The translations under genes and the position numbers were made by a program. 16,395 nt of DNA, from the NCBI RefSeq assembly GCF_000499385.1, contig NW_013654647.1:1-16395 (forward strand). Direction: 5' to 3'. Positions 7,168-16,069 of this stretch are shown in pieces. The notes under the pieces were generated by a model. It made no database searches, was not told the DNA's origin, and worked only from the letters and a program-made list of their open reading frames with translations. The DNA comes from Eimeria necatrix (Eukaryota > Apicomplexa > Conoidasida > Eucoccidiorida > Eimeriidae). Each line of letters starts with the position of its first letter. The first letter of the stretch is position 1.

Positions 7168-8819
7168 GAGCTTCAAGGGGGGCCCCTTTGCCTTTGTCGT
7201 TTGCACCTCCAACTGCGGGGACGGACTACAGCAATGAGGACTTCTCCAAATACACGTAATTCCACGGGATTTGGTGCTGCTGCTGCTGCGTTCGTTGCTT
7301 CTGTGATGCATGTGGTTTCTTTTGAACTTGTCGAATATGCTGCAACGAGACGTTCTTGTTGCTGCTGCTGCCTCCGGTATCGTCTTTCGAGCTGCTGCTG
7401 CAGCTGCGGTAGCTGCTGCTCTTGCTACTTTTGCTGCCAGCGGTCCTGTTTGTCTTCAGGTGTGCTCAGCCGGTTGCTGCAATGGCTGCTGGCTGTGTTG
7501 TTGCTGCTGTTCTTGCTGCTGCTGCAGGTCTGCGTACACTGAGAGCCCCGGCATTAGGGATTCTGAATACGCAGCACAGTATATAAGAAGCGCAGAACAG
7601 AAAGGATCCTGGCTGGATGAGCATGTTACAAACCCGAGACTGAGGGGATGTATAGAAGGCGTTAAAATGGGAATGAAAATGGTGAGGACAGGCTCTATAT
7701 AAAGCATTTCTTGTATCGTATTTGTTTAATAGAGGCTTTTACTTTGTTTTTCTTGCCTCTTGGCTTTTCGGCTCGGCTGTGTGTTGTGTCCTGCATCCAC
7801 TCTTTAGGGTGCCTCTTCGCTTTTCAGCCGGGCTCTCGGTGTTGTGTTCTTCTGCAACTCTCACTGTGCTGCGGAAGGTCCTCAAACAGCTTTTCTAATT
7901 GTTATTTCGCTTTTTTCACTTCCCCGTCGTCTGTTTTCGGCTTTCCTCCAGCCATTCACATTTTCCACCTTTTTATTTATGCTGCATACTCTCGTTTTTG
8001 TCTTTCTCATAGAAATATATTGTCTCCGTGTAGTAGTGTATTTGCTCGAGCTGCTTTCCTTCACATTGTGCAAAAATTTCTGTTGTTTTTGCCCCCGCGT
8101 CTGTCTTCATTCAATGCCTAGCTTCCTTTCATTCAGTTTGTCGATGTTCTGTTGCCTGCCGGGTGGATCTCTCTTTTGCGACTTTTATCTCTAATTCCGT
8201 CGTTTGTTGCTTTTTTCGATTGTTGGCCTTGTTCAAAATGCACTTGACTGGATCTACGCCATCTCCTTTGCCATCGTTTGTTTCTCGCCTGCCTCTTTCG
8301 CTGCAGGAGTGTGCTCTGTGCGTTCCCTCCATCGTGTTCCGGCCAGCCTCCCAACCTGTAACATTCATTTTTCCCCCTACTTTTGCTAGGTATTTCTAAT
8401 GTTTTGTCTTTTGTCGCGTTACAGGGTTGTGCTGTTGGAGGCATCTTTGGCGGCATAACGGGGGCATATGCAGCAATAAAGAACAGAAACTTTCTCATAT
8501 TGCCTTTTTCAATGGTAACTCCAGTCCCTGAAACCTTAATTTTAGATCGTCGTTGCTGGGGGGACGCGTTTCAGTGGTAGACAGCAACGGAACACAGCAG
8601 TAGACTGAGCCGCGCCTAACGTAGGTAGACAAAGGCCAGCAAACACTTATGTATGAGCCTTCTGTTCTGTATCTACAGGTTGGTGGCGCGCTCTCCTTTG
8701 GATTCTTTTTAGGCTGTGGCATGGTCATTCGCTGTCAAGAAGCCCGGCGGCCCCGTGTGTTAGAAGCACCTCATGAGCCCCTGAGCACCAAAAGGTCCCA
8801 GGGAGTTATGAGCTTTTGA
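7168..8819 (+). CDS. Romo1/Mgr2-like subunit of the mitochondrial TIM23 import complex (5' end uncertain)
   Basis: Exons are read as 7168-7255 (probable), 7528-7681, 8425-8514 and 8679-8819 (TGA). The last three join in frame across GT-AG introns. Together they give the family signature: a cysteine and GVKMGMKM, then [15 protein letters not shown], a short basic loop (AIKNRN), then [18 protein letters not shown]. Human Romo1 has the same order, with VKMG, MGCAVG, a GG-containing second helix and a terminal MGIRC. Family knowledge: Romo1/Mgr2 are two-helix inner-membrane proteins that couple Tim21 to TIM23 and gate lateral release of preproteins; Romo1 is also linked to reactive oxygen species. 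Oddities are an N-terminal extension (Pro/Gly-rich in the probable first exon, then about 45 mixed residues) and a tail of about 27 residues after IRC. The exon at 7168 is inferred from a pyrimidine-rich acceptor, a donor at 7256 with matching phase, and a stop just past that donor. A start at ATG 7310 reading through the CTG tract is the alternative. Confidence 0.85.
7256..7527 (+). other. CTG-rich intron of the Romo1-like gene
   Basis: The interval begins GTAATT and ends in a CTGCTGCTGCAG acceptor. If read through from the preceding exon, the frame meets TAA at once. Most of it is CTG/TGC tracts whose readings would be Cys, Leu or Ala runs unlike anything in the Romo1 family. Removing it joins phase 2 to phase 2. 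It is the last repeat-rich stretch before the composition changes. Confidence 0.5.
7682..8424 (+). other. long T-rich intron of the Romo1-like gene
   Basis: This 743-bp interval lies between the exon ending GTGAGG-proximal ATG (7681) and the exon starting GGTTGTGCT (8425). It begins GTGAGG and ends GCGTTACAG. The plus strand is strikingly rich in T and C throughout, with many TTTT and CTTT runs and few A. Open frames inside it are simple-composition shadows. The protein family has no insertion between these two exons, which supports an intron. Confidence 0.8.
8515..8678 (+). other. third intron of the Romo1-like gene
   Basis: The interval begins GTAACT and ends TATCTACAG, lies at phase 0 and is 164 bp long. 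Removing it joins FSM to VGGALSF, restoring the loop-to-helix-2 junction expected for Romo1. Confidence 0.8.
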
Positions 8820-11583
8820 GATTCTCACAATTTCTGGGACTTGCATGCATGCAGACTTTTTTCCCATTCTATTGCCCTGTGTCCTCTTGGGAGCTTGCCT
8901 TGCATAATAGTTAGGTTTTCACTAGGAAGTATTGTCTTTGTCGCAGCCCTTGGAAAGTTCCAGAAGAAATGTGCACACTAGTCGGAAAATGCGCAACCGT
9001 TAAATCATTCCTCATGCGGCGGCAGCAACTGCGAGAACCGCCACAGCGGTAGCTCTAACGGCCACAGCACTGGGGGATCTGCAACTTTTGACGCTTACAG
9101 GATCTGTTGGCGACGTATCTGGTAAATGCACAGACAGTTTAAGCTGGAGATAGTGAACAGGCATCTATTTGCCGCCCGCGGGAAATCCGGAGTGTGCTTC
9201 TTGTGCGGTTTATTTGTGTGTAACACACAACCTCATGCATAGCCCAGCAAGCTTCTACACTTGAAGAGGGTAACCCTTGAAGAGGCCAAGGTTGTGAGGC
9301 TTCAGGAGCTGCTGTGTTTGTTGTCTTTTTTTGGTTCCACTGCACGTAAAATGTCTGTTTGATTCCCTTCTCGCAGTGTCTGTGGGTCGTAGCGTCGGTT
9401 CTCTCGTATGTGCATCAATGTAGCAAAGTGAGCATATAGATGTTTCAGTGCGTCCGCGTACTTGCGTAAGCGAGGAGCTGCATCTACAGGACGTGCATGC
9501 GCATCCCGAAAGCCGCCTTACTCTTCCTTTCAAGAGATGCGGGAGTCGATTGCTTGCTTCTGAGCCCTACCGCCTCTGTTCTATTTTCACAATATGTAAT
9601 CACATACGATGGATCGAAAGAAACCTACGCCCGGGAGAGTTAACGTGTTTCTAATTTGACTAGTTGAATTGCGCAAAGGGGCGATATGAGGGCAGGAACT
9701 TATTCCTCGTATCGGACGACGCATTGCAGTTGTCACTCATCGGCACCTCGTTGAAGGTCAACTTAAATAGAGGTACACTGATTTATGCCTCGCACTTCAA
9801 AATATCGTGCATTGAGCAGCCTTGTCTAGTGCCTCGACACCGACTCTCATTGGGAGTACTTCGGCAGTTTCAAGTGCTTGTCTTAGTTTTTCTAGTTGCT
9901 AAAACCATCCTGCGCAGCGCAGATCCACCAGTTTAAGTGACTCCTGTACTGGTTCAGCTTCCTCATAGAGGAATAATCTTGTATCTGATTTATCGGTCGG
10001 AAGGTTTGCTGGCTCAGTTTGATTTGGGCTGTTTTCATCTCAGCGTCAGCTTCCTAACTCCTTGCTAGGGTTTTGGACATCGAACTGCTAGCCTTAGAAG
10101 TTTCAACGTTTTGTGAAGTCTGCTACTAATTTGGCTGGGAGTGTATCGCTTAGCAGATGCTGGCAACGGATTGAACATCTCAGAGCAGCGAAATAACGCC
10201 AAAACAAGTCTCTCACAGTGAGAGGTAAACGGAAGCCACTACAGAGATGTTGGGGAAGGATGTGAAGACTACGAAAAAACATTGGGGTTCTGTTATTGTG
10301 GGCCGGTATTTCACAGTCTGGCAGGGACATTATTGTTGCCTCGTATCTCCTAGTAGAGAAGGAATAATGATGCAAGTCGCATTCGTACTTTCTCAGACGC
10401 TGGTTTTTCGATTGCAAATGCGTCCAGGAAGCATTTCAAGTTATGGAACGCCCTTTTGGAAAAGGTTATGCTGTTTCACACAGCTTTGTAAGCGGTGCCC
10501 AAATGCAGCTTTATCGAAGGACTGACTCATATGAAGTGAATCGAAGAGCCTTTTGCCATCTAGAATGGTTGCCTAAAAACCTTAGAACTGATGCAATGAG
10601 TGAGCGAGGATCCGTTGCGAAATCCTCGGTTTCACGACGCTATTGCGCGCTACGTGGTCCACTTGTCTGGAACATGAAGCTTCAATTTCGTCGCCCCAGC
10701 ATTCTCGTGCATCTAAGTGCCCGTTTCTATAATGTTTACCTTGACTAACTGCTCATTAAAGGGAGCAAAGTCTCACTCGCGTTGGAGTGCAGCAGGGTGG
10801 CGGGCATGGGCAGAATTACGCACGGGTATCTCACGGAAGTCAAAGCTTCTGTGTGCTGTCTCGATTTTGGAGAGGAAACGACTGAAAAATCTGAAAAAGA
10901 AAAGCTCCGTCTTACCTCCCCAGCCTGCAAAGAAGTCGCTAGCGAGGTTGCTGGCTACCACGACGGCGATTGCCGATACTGTTCCCAAAATCACGAGACA
11001 GAGCCTGATCATATGATACTAGAATCATCTGTGTAAATTTTTGAGCCTAGAGCTACCCGCCAGCGATGCAGCAGCAGGCTGACCCACGTCGTGTCTTGTT
11101 CTGTGTGGCGTAACTGTTTTGGATGTCGGCTCAAAGCTGCACTTTCTGCGAGTCGCCTGATGTTGTTTTTGTGTTTTATACGCTCCCCTAAACAGGAGAA
11201 ACGCTGGAGCATTCAGGCTAAAAATGAAAGCATTCAGCCACAGATAAGCCGCGCTGTCACTGCCGCACCGCTTTCGAACGTGGGAGCGCCCGCATAGGAG
11301 ACACCGAAGAATGCGAGTTCCGCGGGATCAAAGCAGAGGGAATGGAGACATAAACATATTTTTTCCCCGCCAGTTATGTGTCTCGAAGGATTGCGGCTTC
11401 GCAATTTGAACGCGAAATAACCAAAAGCAGTGATACAATGCTTTTAGCTAAGCAGGGGGGCTCATCATCTCATGCGCACCACTGACGGCGATCCCAGAAT
11501 GCAAGGAAAGCTTCACGGGCTCTCAACCGACGTCCTTCACTAAGCGGATTTTTTTTAGCTGTACCACTCATCACCTGGGCAGA
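8820..11583. other. 2.7-kb intergenic stretch with no supportable gene
   Basis: The longest open frames here are about 100 codons (for example plus 10443-10748 and minus 10103-10417). None has a recognisable motif, biased composition or convincing splice context, except the weak signal-peptide candidate near 10916-11012. CAG/CTG tracts are absent apart from a few isolated units. I looked for decayed SAG exons on both strands using the conserved Cys-Leu-Glu, Trp-Lys-Ala-Ala and Asp-Cys-Arg-Val blocks and saw none. I noticed no tRNA-like T-arm. Confidence 0.55.
10916..11012 (-). CDS. possible first exon encoding a signal peptide or membrane anchor
   Basis: An ATG at 11012 opens MIRLCLVILGTVSAIAVVVA, a good hydrophobic leader with a basic residue at position 3, followed by SNLASDFFAGWG. 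After 32 codons plus one base comes GAG followed by GTAAGA, a consensus splice donor. Phase 1 after a leader exon is common for secreted proteins, and the SAG first exons here have the same phase. I cannot find a convincing next exon downstream on this strand, so this is a candidate only. Confidence 0.22.
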
Positions 11584-12709
11584 ATGGCGCCTCTTACACT
11601 ACTTGCCTTGTTTAGCGCCTCATTTGTGTTCCTGAGCAAAGCACAGGAAGATGAAGGGTCCATTCCCGAATCAATAGAACTTACCGTCAAATTCGGTAAG
11701 TGCAAATGCATAAGACTCTGTCAATCATGTAGATTACTGCATGAGCTAGCTAGCACTGGTCCCTAGATCCTTGAGCGCTGGGCGTGCGACATCTCAAGGA
11801 AAACATGCTATTGGAAGCCCGCGTTCATGCGAACTGAGCAGTTGTTGCTGACACATGTGGAGGTTTTGCTTATCTGCTTTGTTGTGGCCTTAGAATCGGA
11901 AGGCATGTGCTTGGAGGAGATCAATGCTGCTCGTAGGAAGGCAGGATTCTCCAATTTCACACAGCCTGCCAGTGGAAGTGAAGCGGCTCTACCTTCCGAA
12001 GAAAACGTTCAACTTTGGTACCCTGTTTGCTTGGCAGCGACGCCGGTAAGTTGCTGAGTTCGCCAATTGTCTGCTGTGGCTCACTATCTTCATATCGAGG
12101 CTGCACCTTATTGCTATTTTCTGCAGGGAGGAACAATAGATACTGGCAAATTTCCCCCCGGAACTTTCGCCGTCGCTCCCCAGTCATCCACCAAAGTGGA
12201 CTGCGATGAAACTGTGGATCGCTGGAAGGCAGCTTACAAGAATTTCGATGGGCCTCCTCCCGGGAAGTTTGCCTCTTCGGAAGTGTACAACAATCTAGAC
12301 AACCTTTCGCTTGTAGCCATGTACAACCCGTCGGCGGATGCCAGTGCAGACTGCCGCGTTATGACCTGCACGCAAACACCAAAGGCGACTGGCGATCCGA
12401 ATGTGGCAGGGCAACAAAGTGGCGGTCAGGCTGGAGAAAAACATGCCTACGCCTTGGTTTGCGGGACCATGCCCAATGCACTCCCAATAAACGGCAGTGG
12501 CCCATTCACGTGAGTTTCTCCAGGTCCAGATTTTGTAGCAATTCCTGAATTCGGCTCTTTTTGACAGTTATGTAGGTAGCGTGCGTGCGCTGTGCAGAGA
12601 AGAACAATGGGACCGCATTGCTTTTTCGTTCATTGGCTCTGCCACAGCAGTGGCGCCGAGCCTGCTAGCTTTTGCACTGGTGGCGCTTGGGATGGCTGCA
12701 GCAGTATGA
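11584..12709 (+). CDS. Eimeria SAG-family GPI-anchored surface antigen, copy 1
   Basis: Four exons (11584-11695, 11894-12045, 12127-12509, 12598-12709) join at phases 1, 0 and 2 to give 252 residues. The N-terminus MAPLTLLALFSASFVFLSKA is a signal peptide. The mature part carries six cysteines (43, 83, 114, 164, 169, 200), with blocks CLEEINAAR, DRWKAAYKNF, VAMYNPSADASADCRV and HAYALVCGT. After PFTEEQWDRI the C-terminus becomes hydrophobic with a small-residue GSA site, as expected for a GPI signal. NFT, NLS and NGS sequons are present. Family knowledge: Eimeria SAGs are displayed on sporozoites and merozoites as GPI-anchored antigens, and their structure resembles CAP-superfamily proteins. 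Exon borders are supported by copy 2, whose first exon has the same length (112 bp). An alternative in-frame acceptor at 12568 would insert ten residues before the QW motif. This copy looks intact. Confidence 0.92.
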
Positions 12710-14488
12710 GTTTGGCGGCAAAAGCTTCACATGCTCTTATTTGAGATGACCCTACGTCGCTGGCGCAAATTCGCATGACAGCGCACTTTGTATCCCGCAG
12801 CCGGCTTCCCCACTAGCGTCGTTTCAGTGCTCCAGAGACGGATCTAGTGGTGCAGCTGTGGTGGCACACAACGTTCGGAGGACAAGAGATTCTGAGACCA
12901 GTGGGTGTAATAACTTTTTGTATCAACAATGGTGGCAGTTGCTGATGTCCATGTCTTCACTTATTTTTGCATGGCGTCATGGGTTTTTTGGCATATACTG
13001 TAATGCCAAGAAGTAAGGATCTCATTTTTGTGTAGCGGAGGGCGGTAAAGAGCAGGTCACAGTAGCGTGTGGATAGTACAGTAATTGCTCCCTGTTGTTG
13101 CGTTTGAAATGGAATGCATTGGGGAGGTTATTTCAGCTTTAAGTAGGCGGTGATGCGGTGGCACTGCTTGCAACAGACGTTTGCAAGGTTTTGTTCACCG
13201 TGAACCACACGCCTGTGACCCCTGCTGCAACTGCTACTGATGATCCCGGTGTTGATCACAGCGAGTCTGTAGCATTGGTGTGGAAGCGCTTTTTCTCAAA
13301 AATACATCGGCGGAGATGCGTTGTCAGCCAGGGCTGGATTGCAGGCGGAAACGCTTGCATTGGCCGACCGTCATAGCGAGAAGCACATTTTAAGGCAAAG
13401 AACTCTCGTGTCAATGGAGACCAAGTTTTGAGATGCTTTGCTTTGGCTTGCCCGGCACAGTGTAATATGTTACTGATTCGCAACTGCTTTTTCCCTAGCA
13501 GGATCTTGACCAGGCTCAAAGATATGCACCTAAGAGCTGTTGGTTTATTTGCGGCGAACGTCATGGCAACGAATTATGTATCCCACGCAAAACCACTTTC
13601 CTGGTGGTAGCAGTGTGTCAGGGCCCGATTAAGCATAGGACGTGTAGTGGTGAATAGATCCTGTCTAGGAGAGGCGGGCATTCCGTTTGGCGCAGTTACG
13701 CGCGAATTCCAGTTCGCAGCTGATACTTCTTTTGCATTGAACGCATTGGCAAGAAAGATATTTGCATAGAATGTACTGGCATGAAGGGTATGCATGCAAT
13801 ACCCCAGTGCAGTACGTTTCTTGTCATCGCACTAGCAGTTCCCTTGATATCGTCGCGATAGTCAAGTAACGAAGCAGGTGGGAGGGCCTCCCCTAATTTC
13901 GCTGCGTTGACTTTGCGCTTTGTCGCTATAGCGCTCTTTTTCTGGCATGTTTCGCCACCGCTTGGAAATGGGAAATGGGAGGTGCTAATCTACCGAGAGC
14001 TGTATCTTTGAAATAAGAGGCAAGGCAGGAATATTTGCCTATCTGCCCCTTCATGTACTACTAATTTTGGAATATCGAGTCAACACTAAGGCAGACGGGT
14101 GCTTTGACGCTCAGATATAAGCCATTTTCAGTACTGGTCAGCGTAGATTAGCTGGGAAATTTAAAGGCCATACTACAAGGTTCCCTGTGGAGCGGGAGCA
14201 GTAGTGGTCATGTTCCTGCTCCGGCTGATCGCTTTGCCGATCTTGACGCTCATGGCTTCTTGAAGTAATAATATTAGGAGCTTGATTTATTACACATACT
14301 AAAATGCATTAACCTTCTGATATAAAACGCTCACCAGTAGGCGGCAGGGCTGCTTTCTAGGCGGGGTTTGGTACAGCATCTAGGACAGCCACCGTGTCTG
14401 GAGCTGAACTAGCATGGCGACTTCAGCTCACTGCATTATTTCTGCTTTTTGACGTTGTTACACGTTTTTTGGCTGTTTTATGGGTCAG
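12710..14488. other. intergenic stretch between SAG copies 1 and 2
   Basis: This stretch of about 1.8 kb has no gene that I can support. Open frames of 60-100 codons occur on both strands but show no conserved block, leader or good splice context. The part just before copy 2 (about 14460-14488) resembles the matching part before copy 1: a T-run, then GCTGT and a purine-rich stretch before ATGGC. No CAG tracts occur. Confidence 0.6.
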
Positions 14489-15684
14489 ATGGCACCTTTC
14501 AAGCGCCTCCCGGTCTTTGGCGCTTCGCTGCTCCTCGCAGCCACACAAAAAGCTGGGCAGACCATTGATCTCGAACCAGTTTCATACAGTGTTTCACTCG
14601 GTGCGTTGCCGTACCGTTTGGCTTCAACATGTGGCGTCTTCTCTATAAAGAAAGCTGATCGCGTTCAACTGCAGTATTTCGAAAGGGATCTGCAGCATCA
14701 GGTCGAGATGTCTTTTGCCTGGAGTCTTGTATTGCGGATGAGAGCTTGTCAAATAGAATGATCACCTTTTAAACTTTTACGCCTGTTGGCTTACGTATTC
14801 TTGCCTTTCTCAGGACGGGATGGGCTCTGCTTAGGAGAAGTCAATGCTGCGAGACTTCAAGCTGGCCTTGCCGAATTCGCACAGCCAGGCCCAGACAATA
14901 CAGCGGCACGGCTTCCAGCTGCCGACCCAGTAGATCCGTGGAAGCCTCTTTGTGAGGGCTTGATACGAGTATGCCGCCCACTGCGTTGGCTGTTCTTACA
15001 GGAGTGATTTGGATCTCGATGCTTGCAGCACAACCGTTCTGGTTGGATTGCTCTCGTGTTTCTTCAGATGCCCGAGGACAATACAAGTGGAAAAGGCACT
15101 GAAAACCAGACATCACTTGGCGGCACAACATATGCGCGCATGCCTGTTGTCTCCACCGAACCTGACTGCACCGCCACAGTGAATCATTGGAAAGCAGCCT
15201 TCAAGAACTTCAGTGGGCTACCCCCATCAAGAGAGAAAAGCGCGGACTTATACGGCGATCCAGACAATGTTTCTTTCGTGGCGCTGTACAACCCTTCGCC
15301 AAACGCCTATGCAGACTGCCGAGTCGTTACCTGCAACGAACTGGAGAACAAACCATATGTAGACTTGAGCAGCCACACTGTGAAGAGCAACTTCTTGCCT
15401 ACAGGGAACAGTGCTCATGCCCTGATTTGCTTAACCACGCCCGACGTGCTCCAAACTGGTGAAGCGGACCCTTTCACGTGAGTTTTTCTAGAACTGTGTC
15501 TTTCTTTTATTATAATTGTATTCAATGAGTTGCCATAAAATTGCTTTTCAACGTGCTTGTGGTTTTCAGGCAGAAGCAATGGGACCAAATCAAGGCGTCG
15601 CTTGGAAACAGCTCACAGGCCACGTTGCCGAGCGCTACAATTCTCTTCGCAGCACTTTTCTTTGCTGCACTTTGGAGTCTGTAG
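14489..15684 (+). CDS. Eimeria SAG-family GPI-anchored surface antigen, copy 2
   Basis: Four exons (14489-14600, 14814-14968, 15068-15477, 15570-15684) join at phases 1, 0 and 2 to give 263 residues. I chose ATG 14489 over the in-frame ATG at 14480 because it makes exon 1 the same 112 bp as in copy 1 and both proteins then begin MAP. A leader (VFGASLLLAATQKAG) is followed by CLGEVNAARLQAGLAEF, HWKAAFKNFSGLPP, VALYNPSPNAYADCRVVTC and HALICLTTPD. Six cysteines (43, 84, 123, 173, 178, 210) match copy 1, including the 50- and 5-residue spacings in exon 3. The protein ends after QKQWDQI with a Ser/Ala-rich site and a hydrophobic tail, a GPI signal. Four N-glycosylation sequons lie in exon 3. The exon 2 donor is GTATGC, weaker than in copy 1. 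The protein is clearly divergent from copy 1, so the duplication is not recent. Confidence 0.92.
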
Positions 15685-15886
15685 AACTGCTCGCGGCGGC
15701 CAATACAATTTTAAGAGGAATTCGCAGCGGCATTTGAAATTGTTACGTTCATGAGAATTTGCCTGGGGCAGGCACACCTGTAGTCGAGGCGTTTTTGAGC
15801 TCCGGTGCAGCTGACCCCTGTTCTTACGACCTTCTGTCAAGATAGCATGAACTAATTGTTCCCGTCCGCCTATTCCTCGCATTTAT

Positions 15887-15955
15887 GGTGTGATCTAGGG
15901 GGAGGTCCGTGCTGCCGCCGAGGCAGCTGGACTGGACGGAAGTCGTCCAGCCTAA
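15887..15955 (+). pseudogene. relic of SAG exon 2 (copy 3)
   Basis: Read in one frame this gives G-V-I-stop-GEVRAAAEAAGLDGSRPA-stop. It lines up without gaps with copy 2 exon 2, which has GLCLGEVNAARLQAGLAEF. The conserved cysteine is replaced by Ile, the Leu codon is TAG, and a second stop (TAA, 15953-15955) follows after 18 residues. Only about 55 percent of bases match over 17 codons, but the GEV, AA and AGL residues are in register and it lies at the right place, upstream of a SAG exon 3. It could alternatively be a live exon starting after the CTAG as an acceptor, but the second stop argues against that. Confidence 0.5.
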
Positions 15956-16069
15956 CCTAGAGGCAAAAAGAAGCGGCCACCAACAAAAAGCGCAGAGAGT
16001 ATTTGGGAAAGACTACACATATTTTTGCTCAAAGGAATCACCTTAATGTTATTCCAACTTTCTCATCAG

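Larger units (their letters stand above)
1..7530. repeat. CAG/CTG repeat-rich segment
   Basis: Uninterrupted or lightly interrupted CAG/CTG tracts recur every few hundred bases from the window start to about 7,530 and are almost absent afterwards. The clearest are near 45-90, 1496-1620, 2311-2336, 2774-2790, 3127-3140, 3733-3780, 3914-3938, 4354-4390, 4583-4607, 4724-4744 and 4853-4885. Many are mixed with CAA/TTG or with CCG/CGG variants. Read as CAG they give Gln, Ala or Ser; read as CTG they give Leu, Cys or Ala. Alternating repeat-rich and repeat-poor chromosome segments are known for Eimeria tenella, and this matches the repeat-rich type. The tracts keep many spurious frames open, so open-frame length alone is poor evidence for a gene here. 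Confidence 0.92.

Noticed and set aside
1..7530. CRISPR-like or transposon terminal repeats
   Set aside because: The repetition is simple trinucleotide sequence of variable length without spacers, terminal inverted repeats or transposase or reverse transcriptase motifs, and the genome is eukaryotic.
7310..7702. Plus-strand frame starting at ATG 7310 and reading through the CTG tract into the Romo1-like exon
   Set aside because: It would give long Ala and Cys runs in front of a mitochondrial module and continues past the exon donor into intron sequence. A spliced intron explains it better, though it is kept as an alternative start.
7800..7815. Single TTTAGGG telomere-type unit
   Set aside because: Only one copy is present, in a T-rich intron, so it is not an interstitial telomeric array.
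10103..10417. Minus-strand 104-codon frame in the intergenic stretch
   Set aside because: No motif, no leader and no splice support; the length is within chance for balanced-composition DNA.
13158..13376. Possible decayed SAG exon between copies 1 and 2
   Set aside because: The Asp/Pro- and Val-rich reading shows none of the SAG cysteine or Trp-Lys-Ala-Ala blocks, and the frame has no ATG.
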